Positions 51,307-62,450 are shown, counted from the stretch's first letter. The stretch is 64,000 bases of DNA from Isochrysis galbana (GCA_018136815.1 CM030931.1:10117072-10181071); one strand, 5' to 3'. Numbers and translations are program-made. Notes: generated from the sequence alone by a model not told the origin.

Positions 51307-53223
51307 ATGCGCCGCGCACTCTCATTCGGCAGGAAGCCTTCGCGCAAGGCGGGCGACGACGCTCACGCGGTGGCCCAGCCTCCGCACGCCGCACATAGCA
51401 GCGGTGGCGCCTTAGGAGCGCACCGCGCAGCCACTGCTGCCGCCGCCGGGGCAGTGGGTGCGATCCGCCGCTCTCTCTCATTCGGCCGTTCAGCCAAGAA
51501 GAAGCTCCCGCGTGACTGGAAGATCGTCGTCGACCCCGCAGATGGGAAGACGTACTACGTCAATGTGGTAACTGACGAGAAGAGTTCTGAGTGGCCACAG
51601 CCGCTCCCTCAGGGATGGCGGGCTGCAAGGGACCCTGCGACTGGTGACGCATACTTCTGGCACAAGCGCACACGCGAGGTGCGCTGGGACCGTCCTATGG
51701 CCGACGAGGTGACCAGCATCGTAGGAAGTAGTGAAGGGACAAGCCGTCAAGTTGCTGATGGCACGCCGATAGCCAACGATGCAAGTGTCAATGAGCAGGA
51801 CACGGGAGATGCAGCACCCCCACCGCCGCCAAACGCAACGGGTAGGAGCAGTGGCCTTCCGCTATCGGGCGTGCAGCGCGTCCTGTCTTTTGGTCGAAAG
51901 CCGCGTAAGATGAACGGATCGGAGTCAAGAGGCAGTGCTGCTTCGCTTTCGAGCGCTGCTTCCGCCAATGCCATTGGCGAACGGGATGGCCAGTCCGTGT
52001 ACTCTTGGGACAAGCGGAAGCTCAATGTTGCCGACTTCATGTTTTCTGGACAGGAACGCGAGACACTCGTAAAGAATCCAGGGAGTATCGACGGCGAGCG
52101 CTTCGTTATCGAGGAGTGCAATGACTGCGACATTTGGCTGCTTGACTGGTGCGTTACTCACATATCTCAATACTGGAGCAGGATGGGCTCTTAGATGCTC
52201 CGCGATGGCCTTACTTTCAGACACCGCTAGCTATTGCCTGGCCTCTGACCACCTTCGTGAGCTTGTTGAGGTCGTGCAGAGCAAGTGCCCGCATCTGGAC
52301 TTCCCCACTGATCTTGCACTCATGTATGCACCCCCACCATGGTCAGGTCGGCGTGCGTGACGATCGACTTATGCAAACGTTGTCGTATCTTCATTGGCCC
52401 ATGCGAGTCGTCCATCTTCATACGGGACTGCGAAGACATCAAAGTAGTCGCTGCGTGCCAGCAATTTCGTACCCGCAACGTGAAGGGCCTGGATGCAATG
52501 CTGCTTTCTGTATCACAGCCTTCCATAGAGGAAACGTCGGATGCTCGATTCGGCTGTTTCATCTTCTACTATGCCGAGCTCCAGCACCAAATGTTGCGTG
52601 CACGCCTATCACCATTCAACAACCGTTGGAGTGAGCCGTACAACTTCACACCAGCTGCGGGATGGGTCGAGCTCCTGCCGATTGGCACGGCTTACACCGA
52701 GCTACTTTCCCCACTGTCGCTTGCGAGCCCTGACAGATTGCGGCCTAGCGAGGAGGCATCAGTACCCATGCAATGCCCCGTTCCGGTCACGCATGGTACG
52801 CGCGCACGAATCGCAACTGCGCTTGACCGGTGCTTCCTCCTCTTCATGCCTCGTTGCGCACCTCACGCTCTTCGTTGGACACGTGCATTTTTGAACTCCA
52901 ATAGCCAAGACGCCTTCCTTCTACTCCGTTCTCGCGAGTATTCAGAAGTTCGGCCGGAGTTCTGCAGGACCCTATTGGCGCAATCTGGTCAGCGTCAAGC
53001 GCGTGCAGCCCTCATAGAGGAAATAAGTCGAGGTCGCCTCATCGGATTGGAACTTGCGGGCGTCAATTGCTTCAGTAAGATGGCCCGCCTTGTGGCGAAC
53101 TGGAACGCTGAGGTGGGCAACGGCCCGGCAGCAGCAGCTTACACCTCCTTGTCGGCAAAGGAGACAGAGTACATGGTCAGCGTATTCTTCGAGTCGGATG
53201 ACTCCGGCATTGAGCATGCATGA
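51307..53223 (+). CDS. RP2/TBCC-domain protein with two WW domains, two exons
   Basis: RP2 is the GTPase-activating protein for ARL3 in ciliary lipid-protein transport. Exons are 51307-52148 and 52347-53223 (198-bp intron), 572 residues. WW1 is about 67-98 (LPRDWKIVVDPADGKTYYVN) and WW2 about 100-130 (LPQGWRAARDPATGDAYFWH). The TBCC/CARP beta-helix starts near 255: GERFVIEECNDCDIWLLDW joined to SACVTIDLCKRCRIFIGPC, then VVAACQQFRTRN, which keeps the QxxR arrangement of the catalytic Arg finger. RFGCFIFYY and LSPFNNRWSEPYNFTP follow. The C-terminal part resembles the NDK-like domain of RP2. The N-terminal acylation signal of RP2 (MGC) is absent; instead a motif LSFGR recurs three times. Confidence 0.9.
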
Positions 53224-54252
53224 TGGCGCCTAGTGATAGACGACAATGACGGGGCAAGGACGGCACTCTCGCGACTACCCAACCTTGTTGGCACCATGCG
53301 CCGGCCGCTATGCCGTTACACTCGCTTGCGGCTTCGCAGATTGACCACCTCGCCATTGAGCATCACCTTCTCCCATGGTTGCAACACCGGTAGGAAAGGT
53401 ACGATATTGTCCGTTTCTTGGTACTGCAGTACGTGCGTCGTGGCTGATGTGATAGGCTGGAGTGCGGTGGGAATGTGGATGGGTACATTTGGCGTCGTGC
53501 CCTAGCGACCCAGGCCACCCAATAGCACTCACTGTGGGAGGGAGGGAGTCGGGGCTAGCCACTCGCGGGATTTTTTTGTTTTTCGCAAATGAGACTCGAG
53601 CGAATAGCTGTGGCGGCCGTCGCGGTTAAAGGGCTACTGAGCCTGCCGGTGGCACGGCGGCCATCACAGAGCGCCGCATGCCGCGCTCAGGTGCAGGCTT
53701 GCGCCCCAGCGCGCCATCGGATAGACGTTGGGGGTAGGCCGGTCACTCACGCGCTCTTTAACCACTATTTTCCACCCCTCCTGGGTGTCCAAGGATTCCC
53801 CAGGGACCCCCCTTACCTGCCCCCCCCCTCCCCGCGCGAACCCCCTCTACCCCACGAAAATCCCTGGCATCCGCCTTGTCCGGCCCATATGGAAGTATGG
53901 TAGACATCAAATGATCGGAGAACCATGGAAGGCTGCGGGCCGGTCATTAGTTTCCCAGCAAATCCTGATCGAGAATCAATGCGTTTTCCTTTTGGGCGCG
54001 AGCTCGCGAATTTGCACGCAGAAATACTCCGCACGACAACACCTCACTCCGTGAGACCCTGCATGGCACAAACGCTCTACTATCACCGAGCGCTTCCACC
54101 ACTCGCTGTGCTAATTCCTCGTTAAAGGCTGTGTGGATGAGCCCTGAGTCTCAAATCGCCACAGTATCTGTTGCGCGCGAGATGATTCGCGCATTACGAT
54201 CATAGACGTCGCTCCTTCACGCTTACAATGGCATCTTTGTGTACTATGCTCC
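53224..54252. other. Intergenic with inverted repeat partner
   Basis: 53735-53895 is the inverted partner of 13320-13500. 54175-54192 is a hairpin, GCGCGA-N6-TCGCGC, in the 3' flank of the RING gene. No gene is supported. Confidence 0.45.
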
Positions 54253-55582
54253 TCATAATGGAATCTTTGGAAAAGGTGCTTGTTGAGGTGAAGTGGCAGC
54301 GAGGAGAAATCGGCACTTCCGTTGGCGCCATTCAGCATACCAGTCGTTGTCTCTGCGGTGTCTCTTGCATGAAGAATGCGAACATTTAGTATGTATGTCT
54401 TGTCCCCCGGCAGTGCTCGGGGTGCTCGCTACGCTCGGTGGAGCGCGGTGAGTTGGCCAAGGCTGAAAGAGCGTTCTAGGGTCGGTCGACCTCTCCCCTT
54501 GCGATCGTGTTGCAATTCCTTCCACAACATCTGTATCCAACATGACCGCTGAAGGCTCCGGTGTCGAATGGTGGTCACATTCGTTCTCAGCAGTCCCGTC
54601 GCTGGAGCGGCCCCCGTCTTCATCAGGAATGAAGAGCACACTACAATCGGCGCACTGAATGGGATGTGTGATCTCCACCCAACGCACAGATGCTCGCAGG
54701 GTGACCAGCTCGACGCGCAATTGCCTGTTGTCTTCCTCTATAGCTTGGAGCCGCCGTAGAGTCGATGCCATGAAGGATTGGCATGCTTGAAATGGACAGG
54801 ATCCAAGATGAGCTGCGAGACCGGATCTTGCAACCTTGGTAGAGCATCCCATATGTTCATGAGGGCAGCTCACTTGCACAAATCCGCATGTGGCACTATG
54901 GGCTTCGATTGAAGAGCGGTCACACTCGTGCTGGCAACCAGGAGCTAGGCACCTACGCACATTCACAGAGGAGAGTGAGTGTGACTCAGGATGGGCAGGA
55001 ATGGAGAGAGAGGTCAACTTGATGGGAATTCCAGCTTCTTCCAAGACTTGCGCTGGGTTCTATCCAAGGTGTTAGCCCAGGGAGGGGGGCAACACACTTC
55101 ACACGGATGCCCTTTAGAAGCCAAGAGATCATAGGCGCGGGCTTGAGCGCTGTTGCCATCCACGTGTGATTGCAGGTCGGACAGCGAATCGTGTTGTCGG
55201 CCTCTGGGGATGGTTGACATTGAGAGCACATGGCATGCCCGCACGGCATTGATACAGGCTGCTTCATTATCAGTGTGCAGACGGCGCAGCGAGCTTGCCG
55301 AGGGGCTTGAGCATGAAGGAGATTTGCACTGCTGGATTTGCTGTCATTCACCGCTACGGATCTGATTTCAGTCTCAGCCGGTCCCAGTGGTTGCGCGCGG
55401 ACGGCAGCTCCGCCTGCAGCAGATGATGGTGGGTCTGGCTGTTGGGCGAGCGGGACGAGCATGTAGCGCATGCGCCGGCCGTCGCGGCTGGAACGCAGGA
55501 TAGGCACGCCGTCAGCGTTGGTGGGCACATGAGTCGGCAGGATATTGAGTACAGCGCTGGAGGAGTTGTCCGCGCGAGACAT
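54253..55582 (-). CDS. RING finger/TRAF-type zinc finger protein, at least two exons
   Basis: Probable E3 ubiquitin ligase. The first exon starts at ATG 55582 (MSRADNSSSAVLNILPTHVP) and carries a C3HC4 RING: CAVC, then MPCGHAMCSQC and CPTCNHTW. It ends about 55100-55110 near LLKGIRVKC. The second exon (about 55000-54253) carries TRAF-like fingers: CLAPGCQHECDRSSIEAHSA, CGFVQVSCPHEHMGC and AHLGSCPFQAC, then a coiled coil (LRRLQAIEEDNRQLRVELVT). Two phase-0 pairs (donor GTGAAG or GTTGCC, acceptor before TCACACTC) are possible, so the join is approximate. The C-terminus has CxxC (IQCADC) and a Cys/His-rich end. The order RING, TRAF fingers, coiled coil matches TRAF-like ligases without a MATH domain. 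Confidence 0.8.
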
Positions 55583-55623
55583 CTTCCGCCGGTCCAACGA
55601 CCCCGACAGTTGGCGCGAAATTT

Positions 55624-55647
55624 GGGGGGGGGGGGGGGGGGGGGGGG
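55624..55647 (+). repeat. G24 homopolymer
   Basis: 24 consecutive G, 42 bp upstream of the RING gene start on the other strand. Assembly or length polymorphism is likely here. Confidence 0.95.
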
Positions 55648-55699
55648 CTTGGAAGGCTGTGTCGCAATAACCAAGAAGCTGTGCTTCTACGTATGAGCA

Positions 55700-57439
55700 C
55701 AAGTGCGATCATTTACCCGGTATTCGACTACTCATTATCTCTCTACTCCCTAAGCACCTAAATAGGTGCTTCAGCTCCATTTCTGGTATATCTCTTGACG
55801 GCTTGACCCACGGGGGGCCAGCTCTCAGGGGATGGCCGGGAGCTTGCCGAGACGCAATGTGGCAATGTGCAATGTGTTGGCAGAAATACCATTATGCGAT
55901 GATGTATGATGTATGATGCATGATGCAGGCATCTTTAATAATAATAATAATAATATAACCCTAGATGTAGATGGGAAATACAGTGACAGTGAGGGGAGGG
56001 GGGTTCCAAATACGGTAAATATAGCTTGCATTTGGCCTTTGTCCAAATACAGTCAAATACGGTACCAAATACGGTACCGGGGGGCGGGCGCTCCCATTTC
56101 ACAAGGCCCCCCCCCCTCTCGCCAATCGCCATATCTATATATATCGCCCTAGCGCCCCCCCCCCCCGCCTCCCCTCACTCATCATCTCATCATGATGAGA
56201 GCATGAGCATGTAGCATGTAGCTAGATGTAGCATATGTGCATGTACCCCAACGTGAAACCCAACCATGACCGTACCTCACGATCCGCGCTCGTTGCGCGC
56301 ATGGCTGCAACAACCAACGGCGCTGCATTGGGCCTTGGGCCATCAATGCCCATTGTCCATTGTGCCTCAAGCTTGCCTCAGTTTTCCATGCTGGCACAAT
56401 TCACAATTCTCCTTTCCACCCCACTCTTGTGCACCACAAGAATTCAACGATAACCGCCGAGTCCCGATTACGTTAGTATACAGGCGGAGTGAGAGGCTGG
56501 CGACAGGTGGAGGAGCGAAGAGCGGAGAGGTGTCGTTCCGTCAATTGTGGGACATCAGTCGAATTGAGCGATCGAATGTCCACAGTTGTATATAGCGAGC
56601 AGTATTTTAAAATTAAATGTAGAATGTAGACTAGCATAACAACTTTTTTTCTCTGCTTCCCCCCGCGGTGCATGTTCCCCCCGAGGGGGACGCCGCCGAC
56701 ACAACGAGGGCAGATCTCGTTGGGGAGCTATGACCGATAGACGAGAGAAGACAACAGACGGTCATGGAACATTTGATGACATCGAGAGAAGGTAAGAGAA
56801 GAGGGCCGGAGGCGACGGACGGCACGCCGAGAGGAAGAACCTGCCGCGGGGGGGGCGAGGGACCGAGGGCACGGCGGGGCAGCGTGGGAGGGCGCGAGGC
56901 CAATTTCGGAGCGAGATCGCGTCCTTTCCCTCGCGGAGCGCGAAGAGACCCCCCACGAGATATCTTGGGACCGGAGAATGTTTTGGACGAATCTTCCTGC
57001 CGTCGGCCGAGGAGAGGCGGACGGGGAGAGAGAGAGAGAGAGAGAGTCTCGCAGAGCGACTGCAGAACGAGAAGTCGAAGTCATGCCGGTTTAACACCTT
57101 AAACGAGCCAAAAATTATAGTAACAGCAAAAACAAAATTCGAATCGCAAATTTCGAGACCAAAATCTGCAAACCTGGACTTGAGACCATGGGGAATCCGA
57201 ATCTATGTGTCTTGTGCGTCAGCGGCAACACGGGGAACTGTTCAATTGTAATTGTGAGCGCGCACCTTACACGAATATTCATGCCTACAGCCTTCAGATG
57301 GGCAGGAATACAACAGGCGGTCGCGTACGCTGAAACGAATCCCATGCATGGTGCAAGTGCACCGAGCAGCTGGCAAACTCTACATGGAGAACAAGAAGGC
57401 CGTCCTCGCACGCGTCACGGACCTCGCCACCCAAGATCA
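55700..57439. other. Intergenic with GTATTTGG mosaic and duplicated 66-mer
   Basis: 55935-55960 is an AAT run. 55963-56085 is a CAAATACGG/GTATTTGG mosaic beginning CTAGATG and GATGGGAAATAC. 56529-56594 is the uninterrupted copy of the sequence at 47206. ORFs at 56764-57102 have no domain. No gene is supported. Confidence 0.5.
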
Positions 57440-57675
57440 GCCAAGCGACATTGTCGCCTGCCAGCAGAACGCCATCGAGGAAGAGGGATGTGAGAAAAAG
57501 ACGAAGAAGATGAAAACTCAGCCCGCGTAGCTGGGGGTTACCGCGTGTGTTGAGAGGTGGGGGAACGTGATTAGCTTTGTACTCATCATCTTCGTAATAA
57601 TAATGTTATTGTGGCTACCCAAAAGGATGACAAAAAAATCACCTGGCCCTCTTTTGACGGAACGCGACTTAGGAC
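57348..57675 (+). mobile_element. Uncharacterised element 3' end with ORF remnant
   Basis: A frame ends VQVHRAAGKLYMENKKAVLA, DIVACQQNAIEEEGCEKKTK and a stop at 57530; the following ~140 bp are shared with 35080-35220. 57773-57850 then resembles 60640-60710, the start of a hAT relic. I do not recognise the protein. Confidence 0.5.
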
Positions 57676-58084
57676 TTAGGAAGCGGCGCGAGCTCGCCAA
57701 GGGGAGCCCTCTCGAAGCAAGGTTCCCCGGGCGCCGTCGCTTATTCTGCGGAGGATCGCGAGGGGGAGGTATAATCAGGTGCATAGATTTGTGTGCCTTG
57801 GGTTATAATGCGGTCATGTGTGTCGTGGCTTGGCGCGTTGGTGTACGCGGCTAGTGGCAGTAGCAGTAGCAGCGGCACTCATATTCAGTTGTTTTATACC
57901 CTATCGCCTATATCGGTTTAACGATTGTTCCCCTTATATTTGTAGAACCCTCAGTTTAACAATGGACAATGGTCCTGAGAACTGACCACTGATATCAGTG
58001 ATAAGGCATTTTGGAACGGTTACTCACCAATGTGCAATGTAAGTTAGTATTGTTACAACATCCATGAAACAGGGCGCTTACCTC

Positions 58085-58215
58085 TGGAACGTCACGCCTT
58101 CCACGTCCAGCTCGCGGGGGATGTTGGCCCCACCAGGAGCTCTCAGGGGCTCTTCTCACCCCCCAAGAGCTCCCGGGGAGTGGGGACCTACGGGGGCTAA
58201 CATATAGTAGTACAC
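58085..58215 (+). repeat. GAGCTC/GGGG word mosaic
   Basis: Words such as CCAGGAGCTCTCAGGGGCTC and CCCCCAAGAGCTCCCGGGG recur, ending GGGGGCTAACATATA. It belongs to the same family as 45434-45660 and 63481-63825, which end GGGTAACACATA and GGGTATAACATATA. Confidence 0.65.
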
Positions 58216-58241
58216 TGAAAAGCGCGGCACGATCATACCGG

Positions 58242-59321
58242 TCATCTCGCATGTCTCTTCCGGTTTCCCATGGATACGCTCTCTTTACCACTGCATCCTT
58301 TATTACCACAGTCACGGACGCTCGGCGGTAGGTGCTCGAGCCTCCAGGCAAGCATGCATCCCTCCGGAGCGCAAAGTGCGCGGGTAATCTGCCATGGGAA
58401 GCCGCCTCCAGCCCAAAATGAAATGAAGGGAGAGGTCCTGATCCCTAGAGCAGCATTCGTGTGTCCATGTGTCTTCGCCTTGGAACTGCCTCTCGCTAAA
58501 TCTGACCTTCGACCACGTGGTGTCCAGTAGTGGTATCGTTTCCTGGGCACGAAGAAGAAAATGTTTTCTTGGCTCCCTACACGTGCCTCTCCGCGGCCCT
58601 TCTTCCCACCTTGTATTTCCCTCATGCCTCTTTGAAAACACTGCGAGAAGAACGGTCGTTCGTAGACCCAATTGGGGCAGAGTATTAACCAGGGACGACC
58701 ACAATTGACGCAAAAATCAAGAAGGCGCTCGGGATGGTCGGAAGAATAAGGTGGATTCGTCAACAAGACGTCAAAGGCAGGTATGCGACCCGACTCAATC
58801 GCAGCGTAAAAGTCCTCATTCTTATTGTAAACCGACTCGAAGCCCAACTCAGCCAAGTGTCGGGTGACGGCGCCATTGCAAAAGAATGGGTCGTATATGC
58901 GGAGCGAGCTGATTGTCACAGAGAGGCAAGAAGCCAGGTCGGCCAGCAATGGGGCCACATGTGAGTACGCCTCAGGCGCAGTCTCGCAATGGTCAAGTTC
59001 ATCTGCTTCAAAAGCCAGTGGTTCCGGCCGGGGAGCTGGCGGGTATACTCGCTGTGGCTGCGGGTTGGCACAACGTTCAGGCTCATCGGGATGCTTCTCC
59101 GTCGACGGCAGCGGGACTATCGCCTTGGCTGCTCCATCCCACGTGCCGACCATGATCAGCTGGCCTTGCTCGTTGCGCTCAGACGAGTAGACATTCCCAC
59201 TGGGGCAGCGCAGGTAGAGCTCTCCCTCCTGAACGAAGCCGGTGAGCTCAGGTTCCTCCTCAACCTCGGCGGGCTCCTCGGTAGTTGCGCTGGATCCCTT
59301 CTTCTTCCGCTTCTTGCCCAT
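58242..59321 (-). CDS. NPPY-motif putative SAM-dependent methyltransferase
   Basis: 359 residues from ATG 59321 (MGKKRKKKGSS, a basic nuclear-type start). The core is a class I methyltransferase-like region: RIYDPFFCNGAVTRHLAELG (residues 141-160), FESVYNKNEDFYAAIE, then FDVLLTNPPYSSDHPERLLD (NPPY at 189-192) and PWLILCPNWVYERPFF. NPPY is the signature of N6-adenine and some N5-glutamine methyltransferases. The C-terminal part (FVPRKRYHYWTPRGRR, THGHTNAALGIRTSPFISFW) looks conserved. Substrate is unknown. The gene is divergent from the bL9-like gene with a 198-bp gap, so the promoters may be shared. Confidence 0.75.
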   Translation of the reverse strand: MGKKRKKKGSSATTEEPAEVEEEPELTGFVQEGELYLRCPSGNVYSSERNEQGQLIMVGTWDGAAKAIVPLPSTEKHPDEPERCANPQPQRVYPPAPRPEPLAFEADELDHCETAPEAYSHVAPLLADLASCLSVTISSLRIYDPFFCNGAVTRHLAELGFESVYNKNEDFYAAIESGRIPAFDVLLTNPPYSSDHPERLLDFCVNCGRPWLILCPNWVYERPFFSQCFQRGMREIQGGKKGRGEARVGSQENIFFFVPRKRYHYWTPRGRRSDLARGSSKAKTHGHTNAALGIRTSPFISFWAGGGFPWQITRALCAPEGCMLAWRLEHLPPSVRDCGNKGCSGKESVSMGNRKRHAR

Positions 59322-59519
59322 CGACCCCCACCCACCTCGCGTCGATCCGTCGAACGAACCGACCGTGAGACCCCGCCGCCGTCTCTCGTGGCTTTCTATC
59401 ATGTGGGAGTTCTAGTACTCTAGTACTCCTACTAAAAATTGTGGCGTTCTAGCCCGCCCATCGTTTGTACTTGTAGAAGTATTTAACCATCTAACTCTGT
59501 CTGGCTGGCTCGCTCGATC
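59322..59519. promoter_or_regulatory. Short divergent intergenic region
   Basis: 198 bp between the start codons of the NPPY methyltransferase and the bL9-like gene. It includes an AT-richer part (TTGTAGAAGTATTTAACC) near the bL9 start. A bidirectional promoter is inferred. Confidence 0.4.
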
Positions 59520-60146
59520 ATGCTGTCCCTGCTCGTCGCCGGATTGGCGCTCATACCCGGCTCACCGCCTGGGCTGGCAGGGCTGATAGGGCCAGAAGCC
59601 GCATGCGCGGCCAGACTCACACGCATCTCCCATCCGCTCTCGCCAGTTCCTCCGCGGTCTCCGACGCCTGTGATGAAGCTGAAAGGCCGAGCAGGCTTTG
59701 CGAAGAAGCGGCGGATGTTGCTGGAAGACGCCATGGCAGGAAACCCAAGACACAAGTTTAGCACAGTGGGCGGGAAGTCGACACCTGTCAAACTCGTCAG
59801 GGCAGTGACCGCCCTAGGGGGCGAGGGAGAAGTCGTGATGGTCAAGCCCTCTTACGCGTCATTTCTTGTCGCCAACGGCTTGGCGACTCTCATGACTCCT
59901 GGCATGCTCCAACGCTCACGAAAGCAGGAACGGCTTGCCAACGAGACACCAGAAGAGCGCGAGGCACGAGAGGCAAAACTCCAAGCACGCCGACGAGAGG
60001 ACGAAGAGCAGTCTGCTCAATGGGCGGAGGAACGGAAAGTCTTTGTGGAAGCAAACGGGTTTCAAGGGCAAGAGCCGACCAACGACAAGCTCTCAGCCTC
60101 ATCCGATTCCCAGCAAGGCGGCGAGAACAGGACTTTGATCGATTGA
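59520..60146 (+). CDS. bL9-type organellar ribosomal protein
   Basis: bL9 is a 50S subunit protein that binds 23S rRNA through its N-terminal domain. The single exon gives 208 residues. The N-terminus is a signal-like hydrophobic segment (MLSLLVAGLALIPGSPPGLA) followed by a basic leader up to about residue 85, consistent with plastid targeting. The bL9 N-domain spans about 90-130: VKLVRAVTALGGEGEVVMVK, then PSYASFLVANGLATLMTPGM. A long helix follows (ETPEEREAREAKLQARRRED), as in the bL9 linker, but the C-terminal domain is short or absent. The N-domain match is good; plastid versus mitochondrion is inferred. Confidence 0.8.
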   Translation: MLSLLVAGLALIPGSPPGLAGLIGPEAACAARLTRISHPLSPVPPRSPTPVMKLKGRAGFAKKRRMLLEDAMAGNPRHKFSTVGGKSTPVKLVRAVTALGGEGEVVMVKPSYASFLVANGLATLMTPGMLQRSRKQERLANETPEEREAREAKLQARRREDEEQSAQWAEERKVFVEANGFQGQEPTNDKLSASSDSQQGGENRTLID

Positions 60147-60180
60147 GAAGTTGATGCTACGGTGCAGGGCACAAATCCCT

Positions 60181-60200
60181 AGAGCTATCGTGATAGCTCT
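60181..60200 (+). other. Perfect hairpin after the bL9 gene
   Basis: AGAGCTATC-GT-GATAGCTCT, 9-bp arms, starts 34 nt after the stop codon. Its GATAGCT core is the same word as in the mosaics at 45.5 and 63.6 kb. Confidence 0.4.
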
Positions 60201-60649
60201 GGGACCCGTGCTTTCTGGATCGGGGCTGTGGAGCTCGTAAGTACAAGCGGGCAGGAGTAAAGTATGTGGTGGTACGTTGATCTGTTTTAGAGGCTTGGGA
60301 GCAAGGTTGCACTTCTATGCGGTAATAGGTTGATCGTTGTTGACGATACGCTCTTCTCTTCAGATGCGTTGAGTTTATGCGCCCATTGCTAACACACCAC
60401 TTGGCTTGCGCGCAGTTGTGATCGTTGTTTTCTTGACTATCATCGGTATTCAAGTGTACCGTCATCTATTACTATCATCGGTCATCGACCGTCGGTCGTC
60501 TATCGATTTCAGAAGTGATACTGCTGCTGCGTGTCGTGTGGAGCATACCTGTTCTGAACCCCCAATGATTGACTCACAGATGATCATCGCAAGAAGCATG
60601 ATTGCTTCTTGCTTGTGCTTATGACTCTAATCTAATCAGGTGCATAGAT

Positions 60650-61265
60650 TTGCGTATGCCTTGGGTTTAAATGCGGCCATGTGTGTCGTGGCTTGGCGTG
60701 TTGGTGCATGCACTCATCAAAATCCAGCGCCGCCAGCTGCGGCCCGACAATGTCGGGCAGCGGCTCCAGCAAATACAACATAAGGCACCATGGATCAAGA
60801 TGATTTCTGATATACACGCCAAACGATGGGAATATTTGCATTCGCCCATGCATGCGGCGGCCTACGCTATGGATCCCGAATTTATGGAACACATAACCAC
60901 CTTGGATCGGTGGACGCGAGACGGCCTGCTAGAGGTATTCGACTGTTTCTCTCTTACTTAGGCAAGCCATATTAGCAGATTAGCAGCAGGTGCACAACAT
61001 GAGCGTGAAGCATGGAAGGCCATCAAAAGCGACCATCCTGAAGTGGCAAAAAGATCGGCACAATTGGAGCAGGAATTTTCTACTTTCTACTTACATGTCT
61101 CGAATGGGAGTCTTTAGTCGTCCCACTACGCGCGCGAACGCTGAAGTTATGGCGCCTTCACAATGGTGGGCGATGTACGGAGCTCACCTGCCTTTACTAT
61201 CGCAAGTTGCTTCGGTAGTACTTGCACAGCCAGTAGCTGGACGAATTGGAATGGCCCATAGATAG
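60650..61265 (+). pseudogene. hAT-type transposase remnant
   Basis: Fragments in two frames. The first (60671-60961) reads WIKMISDIHAKRWEYLHSPM, HAAAYAMDPEF and LDRWTRDGLLEVF. After frame breaks the second reads EVMAPSQWWAMYGAHLPLLS and QVASVVLAQPVAG and then ends. HAAAY--DPEF and the W--YG---P-L---A--VLAQP pattern are typical of the hAT/DUF659 C-terminal half. The ER-FS segment that should follow is missing, so the copy is truncated and dead. A short related piece lies at 57773-57850. Confidence 0.7.
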
Positions 61266-62100
61266 GGCCGGAGGGCAATGAGGAAGGAGGCAGACCGGCG
61301 GCAGGCGCGGCGGAGGAGACGACTTCGGAGACGCTGACGGGCTGAGGCCCGTCAGCGGAGGAAGGCGGGCAGGCGGGCTTGGGCGAGAGCGAGGACGGCG
61401 GCGAGAGCGACATCGAGCGAGCGGCGAGAGGCGAGGGTGAGTGAGATTTTTCTTCTTAATAGTCTCACCGCACACGCGGCCGTGGCCCCTCTACTTTCTA
61501 CTCACGCAGCAAAACTTTTTACACCCCCACTCCGCCGGCCCTTTCCCCCCCGCCATCAGGCGACTCCCCCCGTGCACTACTAGGGGGATAGGGGAAAAGG
61601 GCTTAGATATGGTCGGTGGCCCGCGCCCCCCCCCCGGTGATCCGTTCTCCCCTTCTTTTCCTGCGCCTACCGGGCTGGCGGCGTCCTAAGTCCCGACTTC
61701 TCCTGTAAACAGGTGCGGGACTTACATATTTTTCGGTGGGCGGAGCCCTCGCTCCGCCCACCCCCTTCTCCGCGCTCCCTCTCCTCTCTCCTGCGGCACG
61801 CGCGATGGCGTGCCTGCGCCAGGCCTGCAGCTGCTTGCTGGCGACCCCTGGAGGCTCCTGGAGGCCAGCTCAGGGGGCAGAGGAGGCTGGGGCTGGGCCC
61901 TGGCCTCCCCTGCCTCTCCCTCGCTCAGTGTTGGGGCAACAGCGCGCCAGCTTGCACCGATGTTGGAGCTATCACTGGCGCCAGTAGCTGATGACAGCTA
62001 TCGGTGGTCTGCGAGCTGGCGCCAGATCTTTGGTGGGAAGAGCTGGTCATGCCAGCTAGCGCCAGCTCTGGAGGGCAGAGGGTGGGGGAGAAAGGTCACC
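61266..62100. repeat. Dispersed repeat and CTGGCGCCAG mosaic, part 1
   Basis: 61800-61925 resembles 16690-16815. 61960-62075 repeats CTGGCGCCAG, GAGCTGGCGCCAG and GCCAGCTAGCGCCAG. No gene is supported. Confidence 0.55.
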
Positions 62101-62324
62101 AATTGTAAATTATACAGTGTAAAGGGTTATTTTCCCTATTCTGGAGATGAAGCACACCCCGGCAGCTTTAATGTGAACCTGAGAGATCATGTCGCGTGTG
62201 GATTCACGGTTCGAATCTGGTCGGCCTCCTACGTCCGCGACGTAGGGGCTTACCATTGGCAACCCGCGGCGCCTTACTTGTATTTTTTGTTTCCTTTATT
62301 GTTTTTTTTTACATCGCTCATTAT

Positions 62325-62450
62325 TTGCTGAGAACTGGCGAGCTGGCGCCAGTTGCCAGTTGAGATGGAACTGGCACTGGCGCCAAACACTGGTGCCAGT
62401 ACTGTTGCCCAAACACTGCCCTCGCTGGCGCTCCTGAGCCTCTGGGGCCC
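62325..62450 (+). repeat. CTGGCGCCAG mosaic, part 2
   Basis: GAGCTGGCGCCAGTTGCCAG, ACTGGCACTGGCGCCA and CACTGGTGCCAGTACTG words fill the patch. A 225-bp non-mosaic insert (62100-62325) separates it from part 1. Confidence 0.7.

Noticed and set aside
50598-51481. Minus-strand Ser/Pro/Leu ORFs opposite the GA tract
   Set aside because: Antisense shadows of the purine tract and of the RP2-like first exon.
62195-62275. Possible tRNA (GGTTCGAATC-like T-loop)
   Set aside because: The arms flanking the TTCGAAT loop do not pair well and no acceptor stem or D arm could be built.
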